A stretch of 64,000 nt of DNA from Theristus sp. LFF4_11 (taxonomy: Eukaryota > Nematoda > Chromadorea > Monhysterida > Xyalidae): positions 1 through 64,000 of the forward strand of contig JASANC010000064.1 in assembly GCA_030248135.1 (NCBI GenBank), in the 5' to 3' direction. Positions 22,301 to 34,039 of the stretch are shown here, one piece after another. The number at the start of each line of letters is the position of its first letter. The stretch's first letter is position 1. The notes below the pieces were generated by a model. It saw only the letters and a program-made list of their open reading frames with translations, did no database searches and was not told where the DNA came from. The translations under genes were made by a program, and so were the position numbers.

Positions 22301-23612
22301 TTAATCTTATGGATTTTTGTGATTTTGGTATTTTTTTTTAGACAAATCCGACTATGATCGCTATACGAAGGGTCGGTCGAAAAATCAAGAGGATGGCAAC
22401 TTTGACGAGCCAAAAATTCACAACGGTGATTATGCAGATGAAAGCGAGCGAAAGAGACACAAGAAGCACAAAGGGGACAAGGACAAAGATAGGGACAGGG
22501 AAAGGAGGTTATTGGTTTGCTTTTGTTCTGCAGGTTTTTTGTCAGGAGCTTAATGCGCTTTTATTCATGACGCAGCTAGCAGATTTTGTGCATTTGAGTG
22601 TTAAAGTGTACTTACCTCTCGCTGTAGTGTCCAGATGATGCAATTAGCTATTGTTATGTTTTTTCAAAATTACATGATCTTTTTTGTTTCAGATCGTTTT
22701 TGAACATGATTACTCATTTTTTTATATTCTGAGGTACATTTTGTACATTTAATTGGAAATTTCCATCTCGCAGGACAGCCACGGAGAGGCGAAAACAACC
22801 GCCCGAAAAACCACTCTGGGCTCGTCGTGATCTACGCGTTCGAATAGTGGACGAAAAACACGCCCTTTACAAAGAGAAGATCAGAGTGGTGGACGTGTCG
22901 TCCGCAGAGCACTGCCATTGTGTCACTGATGCGGGAAAATCCATCGGTTCGCAAATACAGTTAACTAACAAAACTGTCACCCACCGGATCTACCGTATCC
23001 GGTCTCGAAACGATCTTGCTTCAGTCTGTGACTGCCGTCGCATGGAGACTTGGGACCCGATTACTGACTCACACAGTAAAGCCGCACTCTCTGCAACAAT
23101 ATCGTGTTGAGACCGAATACGGTAAATACCGTAATCTGAGTGTTGTACAGTTCTGTCGCCTTTCCACATAAACGCAGGAGATCGCCGTTTCATTGCCAAA
23201 AGCGACATTCATAAAGCACGATTTATTGACCGCGTAGCTATGTTTTACTTTTGACACAGCTACGCGTCATTAAATATTGCTTCATGAATGCCGTTTTAAA
23301 GCCAATTTCAGTCTGCCAAATTGAAAAAAAAAAACATTCATCCAGACAAAAAACCAATCTGCAGACCTGGCGCAAGACCAACTCGAGACCGTCATTCCTC
23401 GTGCGTCAAATTCGGATGCTGTCGTGCAGATTGTTAACCCAAGGCACAAGAATCTGGTCGGAAAATTGGGCAGAATCGTGGAGCGAGATCGTTCCAGAGG
23501 CACCGGCGTCGTTCAATTGATGTCGGGCACCCAAGAGGCAGTCGAGATCTCGTTTGACGACATTTGCGAATTCGTTGGCGACACTAATGACGAGTGCTAT
23601 GTGTTGGATTGA
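19337..23612 (+). CDS. GPKOW/MOS2 homolog, spliceosomal G-patch and KOW protein
   Basis: Ten exons (19337-19427, 19624-19714, 19957-20186, 20584-20708, 21061-21167, 21492-21696, 22050-22182, 22342-22507, 22774-22946, 23365-23612) splice in frame to 522 residues. Human GPKOW is 476. Family landmarks in order: LVIPMLQKNQW; IPDGFETEEQLDVSLRPES; the G-patch (IEAFGMAMLRGMGWRDGDPI) with PELRPKGLGLGAD; a first KOW motif (VRMLSGAHREMYGKIVSFD); a basic Lys/Arg/Asp linker; then LWARRDLRVRIVDEK and a second KOW (VQIVNPRHKNLVGKLGRIVE), ending near YVLD. GPKOW is a nuclear RNA-binding factor that activates the DHX16/PRP2 helicase in splicing. Introns are short with T-rich acceptors. Intron 9 holds MITE-5 and MITE-2. 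A poly(A) signal is at about 23879. Confidence 0.92.
22988..23135. mobile_element. MITE-5 in GPKOW intron 9
   Basis: Inverted ends CTACCGTATCCGGTCTCGAA and GTTGAGACCGAATACGGTAA. The interior is non-coding. Related ends occur at 28795-28815 and 55170-55310. Confidence 0.7.
23208..23293. mobile_element. MITE-2 copy in GPKOW intron 9
   Basis: ACATTCATAAAGCACGATTT and AAATATTGCTTCATGAATGC form the arms, with GACCGCGTAGCTATG and CAGCTACGCGTCA around the centre. Left arm diverged. Confidence 0.75.
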
Positions 23613-23878
23613 TTCGGGGATTCAGGACAGTCTCCAGCACGATTGTATTACTCTGTTATTACAGTTGAATGCGATTTTTGAAACAGCGCGTGCCCAGCCG
23701 CGGCTGTGCTTGTTTCAGGGAAATCCACTATTGTGATGAAATACGTAACCGCTAGTAAAAAACCAGTGTACTCAACTGCAACAAACCAGACCAGATTCAG
23801 CGGTGATCTTTTGGAAATCGTTTTTTTCGTGCGCTTTATATCTTACTTTCGTTTGTGTGTTGATTCTGTGATCGAATC

Positions 23879-23886
23879 AATAAAAT
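23879..23886 (+). terminator. Likely GPKOW poly(A) signal
   Basis: AATAAAATT lies about 265 bases after the GPKOW stop codon, on the same strand, before about 1.8 kb without genes. Confidence 0.4.
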
Positions 23887-23889
23887 TAT

Positions 23890-25740
23890 GAAAATGGAAG
23901 TTTTTTTGCTGGAATAGACTTTTCGCTTGCTTTTTGCAGTGGCACCCTGTGCTATATGTTTTTTCGTTTGCTTTTTTAGTTGGCTTTCAGTAGTGAAGTG
24001 GCTCTGTTATGGCTAACAAACTGATCAGCACTCGAGACAACAGCTAGCTGATTCGGTGAGTTTGTCAAGTCTGCGATTGCGAGTTTTCGAAGATGCGTTA
24101 GCAGCGTGGTTGTGCTCATAAGAATAGGTGTGTCAAGTAATGGCATGGTTATTGGTTAACAGCCAGCTAATTTTTGCCTTTTTTATTATTAAGCGTCATT
24201 GTCAAAATCTGCCACAAACTTACACAGAAGCTGCCACCTAATCGTCAAAGGTATACCACGAAAGTGTTCCTTGCAATCCTGAATGTTTCACAAATAAATT
24301 TGAATTGCCGCGCTGGTCTCGCATCGCCTGCCGCTTATAACACCGCCTATCTCTTGAAACGGGCAGTGCAGGGGAAACGTGTGACTAGCACGTAAAAATT
24401 GTGAATTTGTTCGGAAGTGCTGGGTAAAAAATCCAATTTCAGCTCGTTTCTTGAAAAAACGAAATTTTCAAACTGCTTCGCCAGCACACTGACACGACCA
24501 ATTAGCGCAATCAGGCACGTTGAATGCAACCAATCAGCTTGTTTCCTTGAAGATGCTGTTCACAGTTGTTACAAAACCGTTGTTTTGCTTTTGCCGTTAT
24601 TTGTAGTTCATAAATGGATTTTCGATATTGACCAAATCAAGTTTCGTTTGTCTCTCCAGGAAGGAAAGTTCAATTTTGCAACAAAAAAATTCACTGACCC
24701 AGATCGAATCAAAGTTTTGTTTTAAATCAATTTTAGCTGAAAACTTCAATCGCTTTTTTTGAGTTGGCGCTTTGCAGCCATACCAGTTGATCAAAACACA
24801 GAGTGTGTATTTTCTGTCTGCGTTTGTGTGTGTGTTTCGGTCCTGTCCCGCCTTGGCTAGGCTGTTTTATTTTTCCGTGCACATATTTTTCGCTGTGTTT
24901 TTGTTGTTGTGTTGTGAGTCTTGGAGCTTTTTCTCTCGATGTGTACCCTATGCGTTCCCATGTTATTGGGTTTTGTAGTGCACTGAAAATTGTGTGTTTC
25001 TTTTCCGATTTCATGTGTTCCAAAAAACTTTTTGGGGTGGTATCATTATGTTTTTTTATTCGTAATTTTTCATTTGTTGGTATGTGGTACTAAAAAGTAG
25101 TCAAAGTTATTGGTGCATTTCAATCGGGGTATATACATGTCGCTATCGAATTGAACACACATGTTCTCATACCGTTTGCTGATTGGCCGTATTTTGAATT
25201 TGGCGCTTTCATTGGCCATCTGCGTATGATGCTGCCAATCAGCGTGCTTGATTGAAAAGTTTGAGGTCAGGAATAACGGAATTTGGTGTTTTGCGATTGT
25301 CGCCGATGGTATAAATGGCATGTCAACCTGTCATCCAATGTTAAGCTTTCTTTACCAGCCGTGTATTTTCTTATTCTTCAATCGGTACTGAAACGTTTTT
25401 GACCCTATTGTCGATTCATGATCTTTCATGACCATATTTTAGTTGTTTGTGCTGTTCGTTTTTTTTGGTTTGCGACCATGTTGAATGTTGCGGTGTTATT
25501 TGCCGTTGGTATATGTCGTGTTTCATTGTGTGGACATTCGATTTTTTGTGCACCTTTCTGTCTGTGAGACATTTTGTAACTGACCGATGTGTCATGGAGG
25601 ATTTAAACAGCCATAATGGAGAAATTTCTAAATTTGCATTTGTTGCCTTTCACCGGAACAAAATTATTTCCTTTCCAAAACTCCAAATACCAGGTTAGAT
25701 ACTGATAAGAAGTTTCGCAAAAAAAACGAGAAAAAAGAAT
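23890..25740. other. Intergenic between GPKOW and PHF14
   Basis: AT-rich sequence with scattered CCAAT-like words (CCAATCAGC, ATTGGCC at 24490-24540 and 25180-25260), perhaps relics of MITE-1. No gene recognised. Confidence 0.5.
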
Positions 25741-25741
25741 T

Positions 25742-28700
25742 ATGAGCGCTTCACAACGAAGTCGGTCCGAATACCAGTTCATGGCTGAAGCCGCCGGTGG
25801 GTGGTGCTTTATCAGTTTGAAATTCTGGTTTTTTTTCAAACAAATTGTAACTTGACCGTGAAGCTGCAGATTTATTGTGAACGTTAGCTGAGTTGTAAAG
25901 TTCGGGAGGCTCCAACAATATTGCTTGTTTTAAAGAAAACAAAAAGACGCACAAACAATGTTGGACGCTGAAAATCAACAATGTGAATGTTCATTCGAAA
26001 TAAAATTCATCACATCAAAAAAACCAGTTGGGTGGACTGGTTGGCCGTATTTGAATTTGTGGCGACGTATTCGCTGGTTGGTCGGGTAGAACAATGATTG
26101 CAACCAATCAACAGTGCAGGCTCCGTGACCGTTATTCCCATTTCTTTCAGCGAATCGAGCGCCCGGCAAACGGCAGGTGAAACTGAAGAACATTGACGAA
26201 CTGATGCAGGACGAGCCGAACATGTTCCTCGATGTGGGCCAGAACGTTGACGACGATGAGGATGAGGATGACGAGGGATCTGGTGTGTATTTCTTTTTTT
26301 CGTTTCTAGTTTTTTGTGATTTCAGAATGAGATTTGAAATTTGAATGAATTGAAATTGAAAAAATCAGATTGTCGTTGACTGGTATAGTTTGTTCACTAA
26401 CGTATGTCACTTGGTCAAAAAGCATTCGCACGCGTAAAATCGTGTTAGCCTGTGCTGCGTTGGACTAAATGTTAAAAAGACGTGTGTTATAAGTAGTTGG
26501 TCAAAAAGCATTCGCACGCGTAAAATCGTGTTAGCCTGTGCTGCGTTGGACTAAATGTTAAAAAGAACTGTCTTCAGTTAAGGACCACCGAAAAAAAATA
26601 ACCAGCAGTCTGAACCTGAACATCAATTATGTAAAGCGCCAAATCGAACACAAACTTAAAAAAAACCGTCTTCAGACAAGGACCACGATGGTCAGGCGTC
26701 TGACAGCGGTGACGAAGAGGAAAGTGGGAATGATGAAGATGAAGAGGAAAGTGAAGATGGCAGTGGATCCGGCCAAGACCAGGACGCAAATGACGCGGAG
26801 TCGGCCGAAGTCTCAGACGCGGATAATGTGCGCTGCTTGCCTTGTTTCATTCGCAAAAAACGTTTTGATGCTTTCTCCTACTTTTTTCACTTTTCTTCTT
26901 TTTGACTGTCGTGGAGCAAGATGATAAGCACTGGATTGATTGGCTGGGCCAACCTAATCTCAACCAGTGCGTGGAAAAATCGTGTTTGATTTTTTTGGAA
27001 GTGGGTTTTTTTAGTTTTTTTGTTGGATTTACTTTTCTTGATTTTTAGAGTGACACAAACGACGGAAATGACGTGAAACTCGGCGAATCAGAGAGTAAAT
27101 TAAAAGTAAGATCGAGTTTTGCTTGTTTATTTCCACATTTGTCTTGTTGCACACGACCGTTTCTTTTTGCATAATGACCTGGCTGAGTAACCCGTGTCTC
27201 ATGTCTACGTGCAGTTGGTTGGTCACACCAACCTCGAATCAGAATAATCAGTTCAACTGTGTTTGAGTGCCCGATTGACAGAACTAAACAAACTTTGTTG
27301 ATCGTTTTTCAATCAAGCAACGTTTTTTTCAGCAACGACCTCTACTTTGCTGTTTATGTTTCAATCTGCGATCACTGCCCGACCAGACGGAAGAGGTGGT
27401 CCAGTGTGATAAGTGAGTTTTCTTTGTTACGAATGTTTTGTGGCTAAATTTACCGAATCTATTCATTGTAGTTACTGACAAAATTTATTGCTTGACTTTT
27501 TATGGTTACTGTATGCTGTACTGTACTATTGTTTTGACAATATTAGGTCTTGACAGGAACTTTCAAAAAAAACCTTCCTGACGGACCAGGCTCGCAAGAA
27601 AAGTATTTGTCAACCACCATACTTCTTTTCACGTTCCATTCATAGAAAAAATGACACAAAAAATCGTCAGATGCGGCGTCGCAGTGCACGAATCATGTTA
27701 CGGTCACTTTGACGGTGTGCACGAGGGCGCCTCAGCAGCGGATACGGTATCGGAGAGCGGCAGTTCGAACTCGACCGAGCCGTGGTTCTGCGAGCAGTGT
27801 GTCTACGGCAAGGTGTACGGTACACGGCCGACGCACTGTGAACTGTGCCCGAATGAGGATGGAATACTGAAGAGGACCAGTGAGTGACTTCGGTCTAGCT
27901 CTAAATCATGTACAATTCGCTGATTGGCTGGTGCACACGTGATGCATGAATTGCCGTGGAGGCGGAGTCCATGGCTGCACAGAATACGTGCAACGCGGGG
28001 TCCCCAACCAATTGCCTTATTGCATATATGAAAGAGATAGACTGTGTGTATAAGTCAGTGAAAGGGGCTCTAGAATTTTTGATTGAATATACGGCTAACA
28101 ATCCAAAAAGAGACCCAAAATGAAACAGCCTTGTCATGCCTACCTGTTTTTTGGAATGATGAACTAAATCGGGGGGTCAAATTTTTGAAAAAAAGTTTTT
28201 TTCAGACTGCGGCCGCTGGGTGCACCTGCTGTGCGCGCTGTACCTGGATGTGCCGTTCGACTCGTGGTATGCGCTGACGGACGTGAGCGTACACGACCTG
28301 GACTATAAAAGATACAGCGCCAAGGTGAGTGGCGTTTTGTTTGTTTTTGGTTTGAGTTTGGTGTGCCTGTGTGTTTGCTTGTGGTGACTGTGCAAGGGCA
28401 CCGTTTTCACACTCAGACACCATAGTATCAGGGATGACACGAAAAAAACGTTTTTTTGGCTCAAAAAACCGGTTTCTTTTCACAAAAAAATGCATCACCA
28501 AGGTGTGGCTGTCGAATCGGTGTTCTGTTAATAATATTTTCATATGGCTCATTTCATAATCAATCATTGTTGCAGTAGTTTCAAATGCACGCTTTTTCAG
28601 GTTATTGAAAATTTCGACTTTTTTCCAGGCGTGCTCTCTCTGTACCGATCGTCTATTGGCCCGTTGCGGCATTTGCTGTTCATGCGAGGCTGGCTTTTGT

Positions 28701-31700
28701 CGCACGTTCTTTCATGTTACGTGCGCATTCAAGTGGGTGGTTGTTGCGTTTGATATAATCACATATTTGTCTACGCATGTGGAGCACTGTATCTACCGTA
28801 CTCGGTCTCGACACAAGTTTTGCGGTTTTAGTGGTGGACCTGGTTCTAGTATTTTTCAAAAACGGCTACGTTATACGTGTTGTTTTCGAATATTCCAGAA
28901 AAGGTCTCCTGTTCGATGGCAGTGCATCCATGGACGAGATTGACCGTTTAGCAACCGATCATCCTTACTATGCCTGCTGCTCCAAACATTCGCCGATAGA
29001 AGAGGCGAAACGAAAACGCAACCTGTGAGCGTTGTTTTCTTAAATTTTAGGTTTGCGAAAAAAATGAAAAAAGGGCTTAGAACATTTGAAACGTTCTATG
29101 TTCGGACAATATCTCTATCTATTCACTTTGGACTGGATTTTTTTTTTGAAAAATGCCACCCCTTCAGACTCAGACTCAGCGATCGCCAGCAGGCGCAGTT
29201 CGCGTTGTCCCACAAAGTGCTCACGGAGAGGGAGCACGAGAAGCTGATGCGAAAGGTGAACGCCGCCAGGAAACACGCGCCGAAACCGAACACGCCACTG
29301 CCGAAGGTTGGCCAAACTGAAACGTTCCGCCAGTTCGGACTTTTCATCATCCTCAGTCGAAGCGCACCGCATACACGCTGTTCATCTGCTGTTGTAGTTC
29401 TGGGCACGGCACGCTGATTGGTCCGTACGCGCCCTTTGCCGCCAAATCAGAATTCCCGCATTCAGGAGACGGACAAGTGGCCCCGTCTGATCCACTCGAA
29501 TGCCTCGCTTCTGGATCGCATGCTGTACAAGGCGGAGACGACGGCGGGCATCAGCCGTCCGCAGTGGCAGGAGACGCTGTTCTCGGCGGCCGACTCGTCC
29601 GTGTCCGTGCCGCCGGCGTTTGCGCCGGAGTTTTTTCGGTACGCCGCGGTTTTTTTGTCGCTTTTTATTCTTTGATTGCTGTTTTTTATCATACGTGATA
29701 CTGCATGCATTCTGTGCAGACATTGCTTGGGAACGGCGGAGTTTGATTTGCACAAAATGCATGCATTACGTGATCACCAACCAATCAGCTTGTTGTATAT
29801 GATGTAGAGTTAGACTGTATGACAGGTTGTTGTTGTTTGTTGCCGTGCTGCTGCTCTGTATGGCAGGTCGTTTAATGCGAGTTGCTTTGCTTGAGCCGGT
29901 TTTCTGCGATATTTTTATCGTGTGTTTTACAGTCGCGCTGTAAATTATGGGGAAGCAGCTGACTGCTGACTGGTCTCATTCTGATTGGTCCAACGACGAA
30001 TTCAAGATAGCTAGAATGACATCACATGAACGATTCAGCTATTTCAACGAGCGACACGAGCGCCTGCTGCCGGACGTGAAGCGGCGACGAGACGAACTGA
30101 AGCGAACGCTGAACGCCACCGAGGAGACGGCAACGGAGATGCAGGAGACACTGGATCGGGTTGGTTGGATGTGAATGGTGTGCTCTAGTTGGGTGGGCGG
30201 TAGATTTGTGTAAACTTCGTTGGATTATCAGAACGTTCTGAAAGCATCAATTTGCGAAAATTTGCAACGTGTGGCGATTGTATTGGCTATCAGCTGTAAT
30301 CCACCGACGTTTCGTATATTGGTATCTTCGGGTTTCCAGAATCAGTGGATACCACGTGGTTCAAATGACGGAAAAAAAGACGTTTTCTTTGCAGGCTCGT
30401 TCCACCGTCACATCGGCGACCGCAGAACTCCAGAAAGAACTGACCGTCACCAAGAAGCTGCTGGCCGAGTTGGTCGAGTTCGGCCTCGGCCACGAACAGA
30501 CCGTGTTGCCGGCTGCTGGCGCCGGCGTGAAAGCGCACACGACGACGAGCTCAAGCAGGAAACGGACCATCTCAACGGCGTCCTCCGTTGGCGAGAAAAG
30601 CCATCACCATCACGGGGTCACCGAGCATGAATGCGACATTTGTAAACAGGTACATGGTTTTTTACAGCGAAACAGGTGTCAGAGACACCTAAAATGCGAC
30701 ATTTGTGAACAGGTGTGCGAGCTGTGGGAGCTTTAAACATAGAGATGTGGTGTACAGTCTAACTCTATATAACATTAGCTGATTGGTTGGTGGTCACGTA
30801 ATAGAAATAGATAGGAATGATAGAAAACTACTTTTTTCGTCGGGCAATTTAATTTATAAAACGTTTTTGAGTGTTTGTGTTTTCTGCTTCAGTGCCACTC
30901 TCAACACCGCCTCGCGCAATGCGACACCTGCCGTCTGTACTTTCACATCGGCTGCCTCGACCCGCCACTGAAGCGAATGCCGAAAAAGACGTCACAATTC
31001 GGCTGGGAGTGCTCGCGGTGTTTCGTTGGCGGCAGCACCAGCGACGAGGACGACGACAATGACACATCGGTCGGGTGGGAGGAGTTGAGGGGTTATGGAG
31101 GGGGGGGGGGGCTTTTGCTGGTGTTTGGGGAACAGCGACCTCTAGTGTTCTACCATTGATCAAAGTGTAAATTTTTTGTGATCACGATACGTTTGTTTTT
31201 TGTACAGTTCCCTCCTTTTCTGCTTCTAGGTCGACGTGAATGAGCCGCGAAAACTGCGACAACGCCGCTCACTGCCAAACAAGGTAAACCATGACCTGTG
31301 ATGTTTCTAAAACAAACTCTCCAGTTTCTAATGTAGTTGCTCAGTTTCGAATGGTCTGATGTCTAATCGATTCTCAAAATCGTTCACCGGTACTTCGTTT
31401 TCTTCTACACCGAATCTTCAAAATCGATCGTAGCATTGAAAAGCATGAAAAGTGAACACGACAATGTTTCCAGATTGCACTTGTCTCACCGCCACCAAAA
31501 CCGGCCAGCAAACGAAGGAAACGTCAACGCAACTCGCTACCCATTCAGTCGCAAACCAACACAGTGAAGAAACGACGAAGACGATCCAGTCGTTTTGAGA
31601 CATCTGCTGCTACTGGCGGTGGTCATGGATCCTCGGTGCAACAGCCTGAGAAACAACCGGTGCTGGTGGAAAGGAGGGTGAGCGAGAAGTTTTGGATGGT

Positions 31701-34039
31701 GATTGTTTTTAGGCCAGGGCTAACTTAGAAAAGCGTACATAACGCCGTCGAGTAGCGTGTCAGGAAACCGGTAAAACTATTTGAAGTTTCTTCCTCTAAA
31801 AACATCCGTCAGTGTACTCTGCACGCGTGTGACATAGTCGCACTGGCACAACGTGCGATGTCACACAAAATGCTTGCTGGTGGTTTGTTCACCATTCCAT
31901 CGGACATGAGACAAAAAACGCACGTACCGTAATCCGTTTTTCTCAAGACCGGGAGCGCTTTATGTCCACTTTTCTTCCAGCGTTCCGCGCCGATCCCGCA
32001 CCACCAACAACCGCACGAAGTAAAGCCGAAAAAATCGATAACCTCGCTCGTGATTGACACGAAAACGCGCAAACTGAAAATCCGCAGTCCGAATCAACCG
32101 AAACTTTCGAACGTTGACTGCGGTGAAAGTGACAAATCAGGAAAACCGCAGCACTCTGCTGACCGACCGAAACTGCACCGAGCGGCTGCACCGAAACTGC
32201 GGCTCCCGCTGGTTTCGACGGAGTGCCGCGACGAGTCCACGGTCAGCAGCGGCATCGACACGCCGCCGCCGCGGCTCGAACAAATGGATGCTAACAGTGC
32301 CGCCGTTGGTTGGTTTGTTTTTGTATTTGTTGTTTTTTATTTGATTCTTTTGATTTTGCTTGTTTTTGCAGAAGTGGAAAAGAAATTGCATGGCCAAATA
32401 AAAAAGGCAGTCCTTGTATTCTCCATCAGGGCGGAATCAGTCGCAGACTAGGAGTTGTCTTTTCAAGAATGCCCAGATCATGTGTGCAAGGGAGAACGAA
32501 TGACCAGAATAAATCGCACGAAGAATCAATTAGTTAAAAAACACGCCAAATTCGACACATTTGTCACGTCACGTCAAATCGGCTTTCTGAAATCTTTCCT
32601 CTTTCATTCAAATCTCGCGCGCACTTTGTACCCTGGAAGAGCTGCCTTGTTTACTCGGTCATTCCGTAGCGTCCTATGGTTGATGGATCGCTCTCGAAAA
32701 ATTCGAAAAGTCTTCAGCCTCCGCCGCTCTGCGCACCGCTGATCGCCCGCCTGCCTTGGTGCCGGAAAACGAGCCCACCCGAAGAAGGTCAGCCAAAGCC
32801 GAAACTTCAAAATCATCCAATCCGAACAACTGCAGCGAAGCGGATCAGTCGACGGAAAGACAAGTGAACCAACAATACACCTCGAAGACAGCGCTGTCCA
32901 ATGAGAAACTTGAGACGACAGTAACGCAAAACAATCAGCCAATCAGCGAGCCGAATCACGATCACAACCATTCGAATGAGCAACTGGACATTTCGTTCGG
33001 GTCATCGGGCGGGCCAATGGAGAACGCCAATATGGCTGATGTGACACAGATCGGTAATAATGCGGAGATCACTGGCGAGACGTTGGTGGACGGACTTGTT
33101 GTCGATGTTCGAACGAGCAAAGCGCAGAAGTTGTGAGCGGCATTTTTGTGGTTGTCTTTAGTTTTGGCTGTTCGTTGCTAACGATGGAATTTGAAATTTA
33201 AATTAATAGTCTAGCTAGACGAACTGAAAATCTGTGGCATTTCTGCCTCACTGCATTATTTTGCAGTCTTGATCTCTCACATATGCGGTTTCCTCAGCAA
33301 AATAAAGTTTTTATCTCTGCGACAGTAAACGCAAATGCTACGCACCGGCGAGTCTCGCCAACGCCATTCGTGACGTCATTGAGCGTCACGTGACGCTGCA
33401 CGTGGCGGCCGACACGCACGGCGTGCCACGCTCGACGCTCGGACGACATGTCGCGTTAGTCTTAAGGAGCATTCATGAAGCAGTATTTGGTGACGCATAG
33501 CTGTGTTAAAGCATAGCTACGCGGTCGCTAAATACTGCTTCATGAATGCCGCATTGGGCGGTACCGGATCGATTGGTTTTGCAGTTTTTCACTTCCGTTT
33601 TTGAGCATAAAATCTTTAGATAACTGATTTTACATTTTACATCAAATCAGACGTAACGTAAAGCACACCTGACATGCGCGCCGTTGCCTGATATTGGTCT
33701 GTCCATTTCTAAATCCTCTGCAATTCGCTGATTGGTTGGTCACCGTGTAATATGCATGCGTTCTGTGCATTACTGTGCAGGCGGTGTCCAGGCATGCACG
33801 GATCACGTGGTCACCAACCAATCAGCTAATTGCATATGCTATCGAAATATAGACGTTATGTGTGCGCATGTGTTTCAGTTTATGCTTACGCAAAGTGCAC
33901 CCACGGTTTTTAAGAACTGTCTCTTGCGCTTTTGCAAAGCTCGTCTTTTTTGCAGAAACCGCGAGGGTCGCTCACCGAAGAAACAACAGAAACTGAACGT
34001 TTCTGCCTCATCGGCGACGACAAACACGGTCGGATTTGA
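25742..34039 (+). CDS. PHF14 homolog (multi-PHD chromatin reader) with Psq-like C-terminal exon
   Basis: Twenty exons: 25742-25796, 26151-26282, 26676-26827, 27049-27105, 27333-27412, 27671-27879, 28206-28324, 28629-28732, 28899-29024, 29168-29306, 29466-29638, 30039-30159, 30395-30649, 30893-31069, 31230-31283, 31474-31677, 31981-32308, 32718-33132, 33326-33458 and 33956-34039. All junctions are in phase, giving about 1038 residues; human PHF14 is about 890-950. An acidic N-terminus precedes the first PHD finger (VVQCDKCGVAVHESCYG, STEPWFCEQC). An extended PHD follows (GRWVHLLCALYLDVPFDSWY, ACSLCTDR, FFHVTCAFK, KHSPIEEAKRKRN). Then come a coiled coil (FNERHERLLPDVKRRRDELK) and a PHD finger (CDICKQCHSQHRLAQCDTCR, GCLDPPLKRMPKKT). 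After a basic, Ser-rich linker, exon 19 encodes a helix-turn-helix of pipsqueak type (YAPASLANAIRDVIERHVTL, then GVPRSTLGRHV). The last two exon borders are the least certain. Role: nuclear histone-tail reader controlling transcription. Confidence 0.88.
26411..26568 (+). repeat. Tandem duplication, two 86-bp units
   Basis: TTGGTCAAAAAGCATTCGCA begins at 26411 and again at 26497. About 70 bases after each start are identical. It is within PHF14 intron 2. Confidence 0.85.
27890..28090. mobile_element. MITE-1 copy in PHF14 intron 6
   Basis: TCTAAATCATGTACAATTCG, CTGATTGGCTGG, CACGTGATGCATGAATTGC, GGCGGAGTCCATGGCTGCAC and ACCAATTGCCTTATTGC are recognisable. The 3' end is diverged. Confidence 0.55.
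28795..28830 (+). repeat. MITE-5 end fragment in PHF14 intron 8
   Basis: CTACCGTACTCGGTCTCGAC followed by ACAAG matches the MITE-5 terminus. No matching inverted end was seen nearby. Confidence 0.45.
29690..29990. mobile_element. MITE-1 sequence in PHF14 intron 11
   Basis: The first block (about 29695-29820) has GCATGCATTCTGTGCAGAC, CGGCGGAGTTTGATTTGCAC, ATGCATGCATTACGTGATCA, CCAACCAATCAGCTTG and TAGAGTTAGACTGTA. The second partial end (ACAGTCGCGCTGTAAATTAT, GGGGAAGCAGCTGACTG) is at 29931-29990, just before the exon 12 acceptor. Confidence 0.6.
30752..30815. mobile_element. MITE-1 end fragment in PHF14 intron 13
   Basis: ACAGTCTAACTCTATATAAC followed by ATTAGCTGATTGGTTGGTGG and TCACGTAAT matches the MITE-1 left end. 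The rest of the element is missing. Confidence 0.6.
32400..32665 (+). repeat. Dispersed repeat in PHF14 intron 17
   Basis: It matches about 56110-56360 on the opposite strand. Shared words are CAGTCGCAGACTAG, GATCATGTGTGCAAGGGA, CGCACGAAGAATC, TTAGTTAAAAAACACG, CTTTCATTCAAAT and CGCGCGC. Non-coding. Origin unknown. Confidence 0.6.
33466..33550. mobile_element. MITE-2 copy just after the Psq exon of PHF14
   Basis: TTAAGGAGCATTCATGAAGC, then AGTATTTGGTGACGCATAGC, and the mirror GCGGTCGCTAAATACTGCTT with CATGAATGC. It starts about 10 bases after the last plausible donor of exon 19, so it lies at the very 5' end of that intron. Confidence 0.8.
33705..33850. mobile_element. MITE-1 copy in the last PHF14 intron
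   Basis: CTAAATCCTCTGCAATTCGC, TGATTGGTTGGTCACCG, ATATGCATGCGTTCTGTGCA, GGCATGCACGGATCACGTGG and TCACCAACCAATCAGCTAAT. Confidence 0.65.

Noticed and set aside
26930..26970. Possible extra PHF14 exon reading DDKHWIDWLGQPNLN
   Set aside because: The acceptor (CGTGGAG) is poor, and exons 3 and 4 already join in phase without it.
19337..34039. GPKOW and PHF14 as an operon
   Set aside because: They are 2.1 kb apart with a poly(A) signal after GPKOW. There is no short intergenic spacing or trans-splice evidence.
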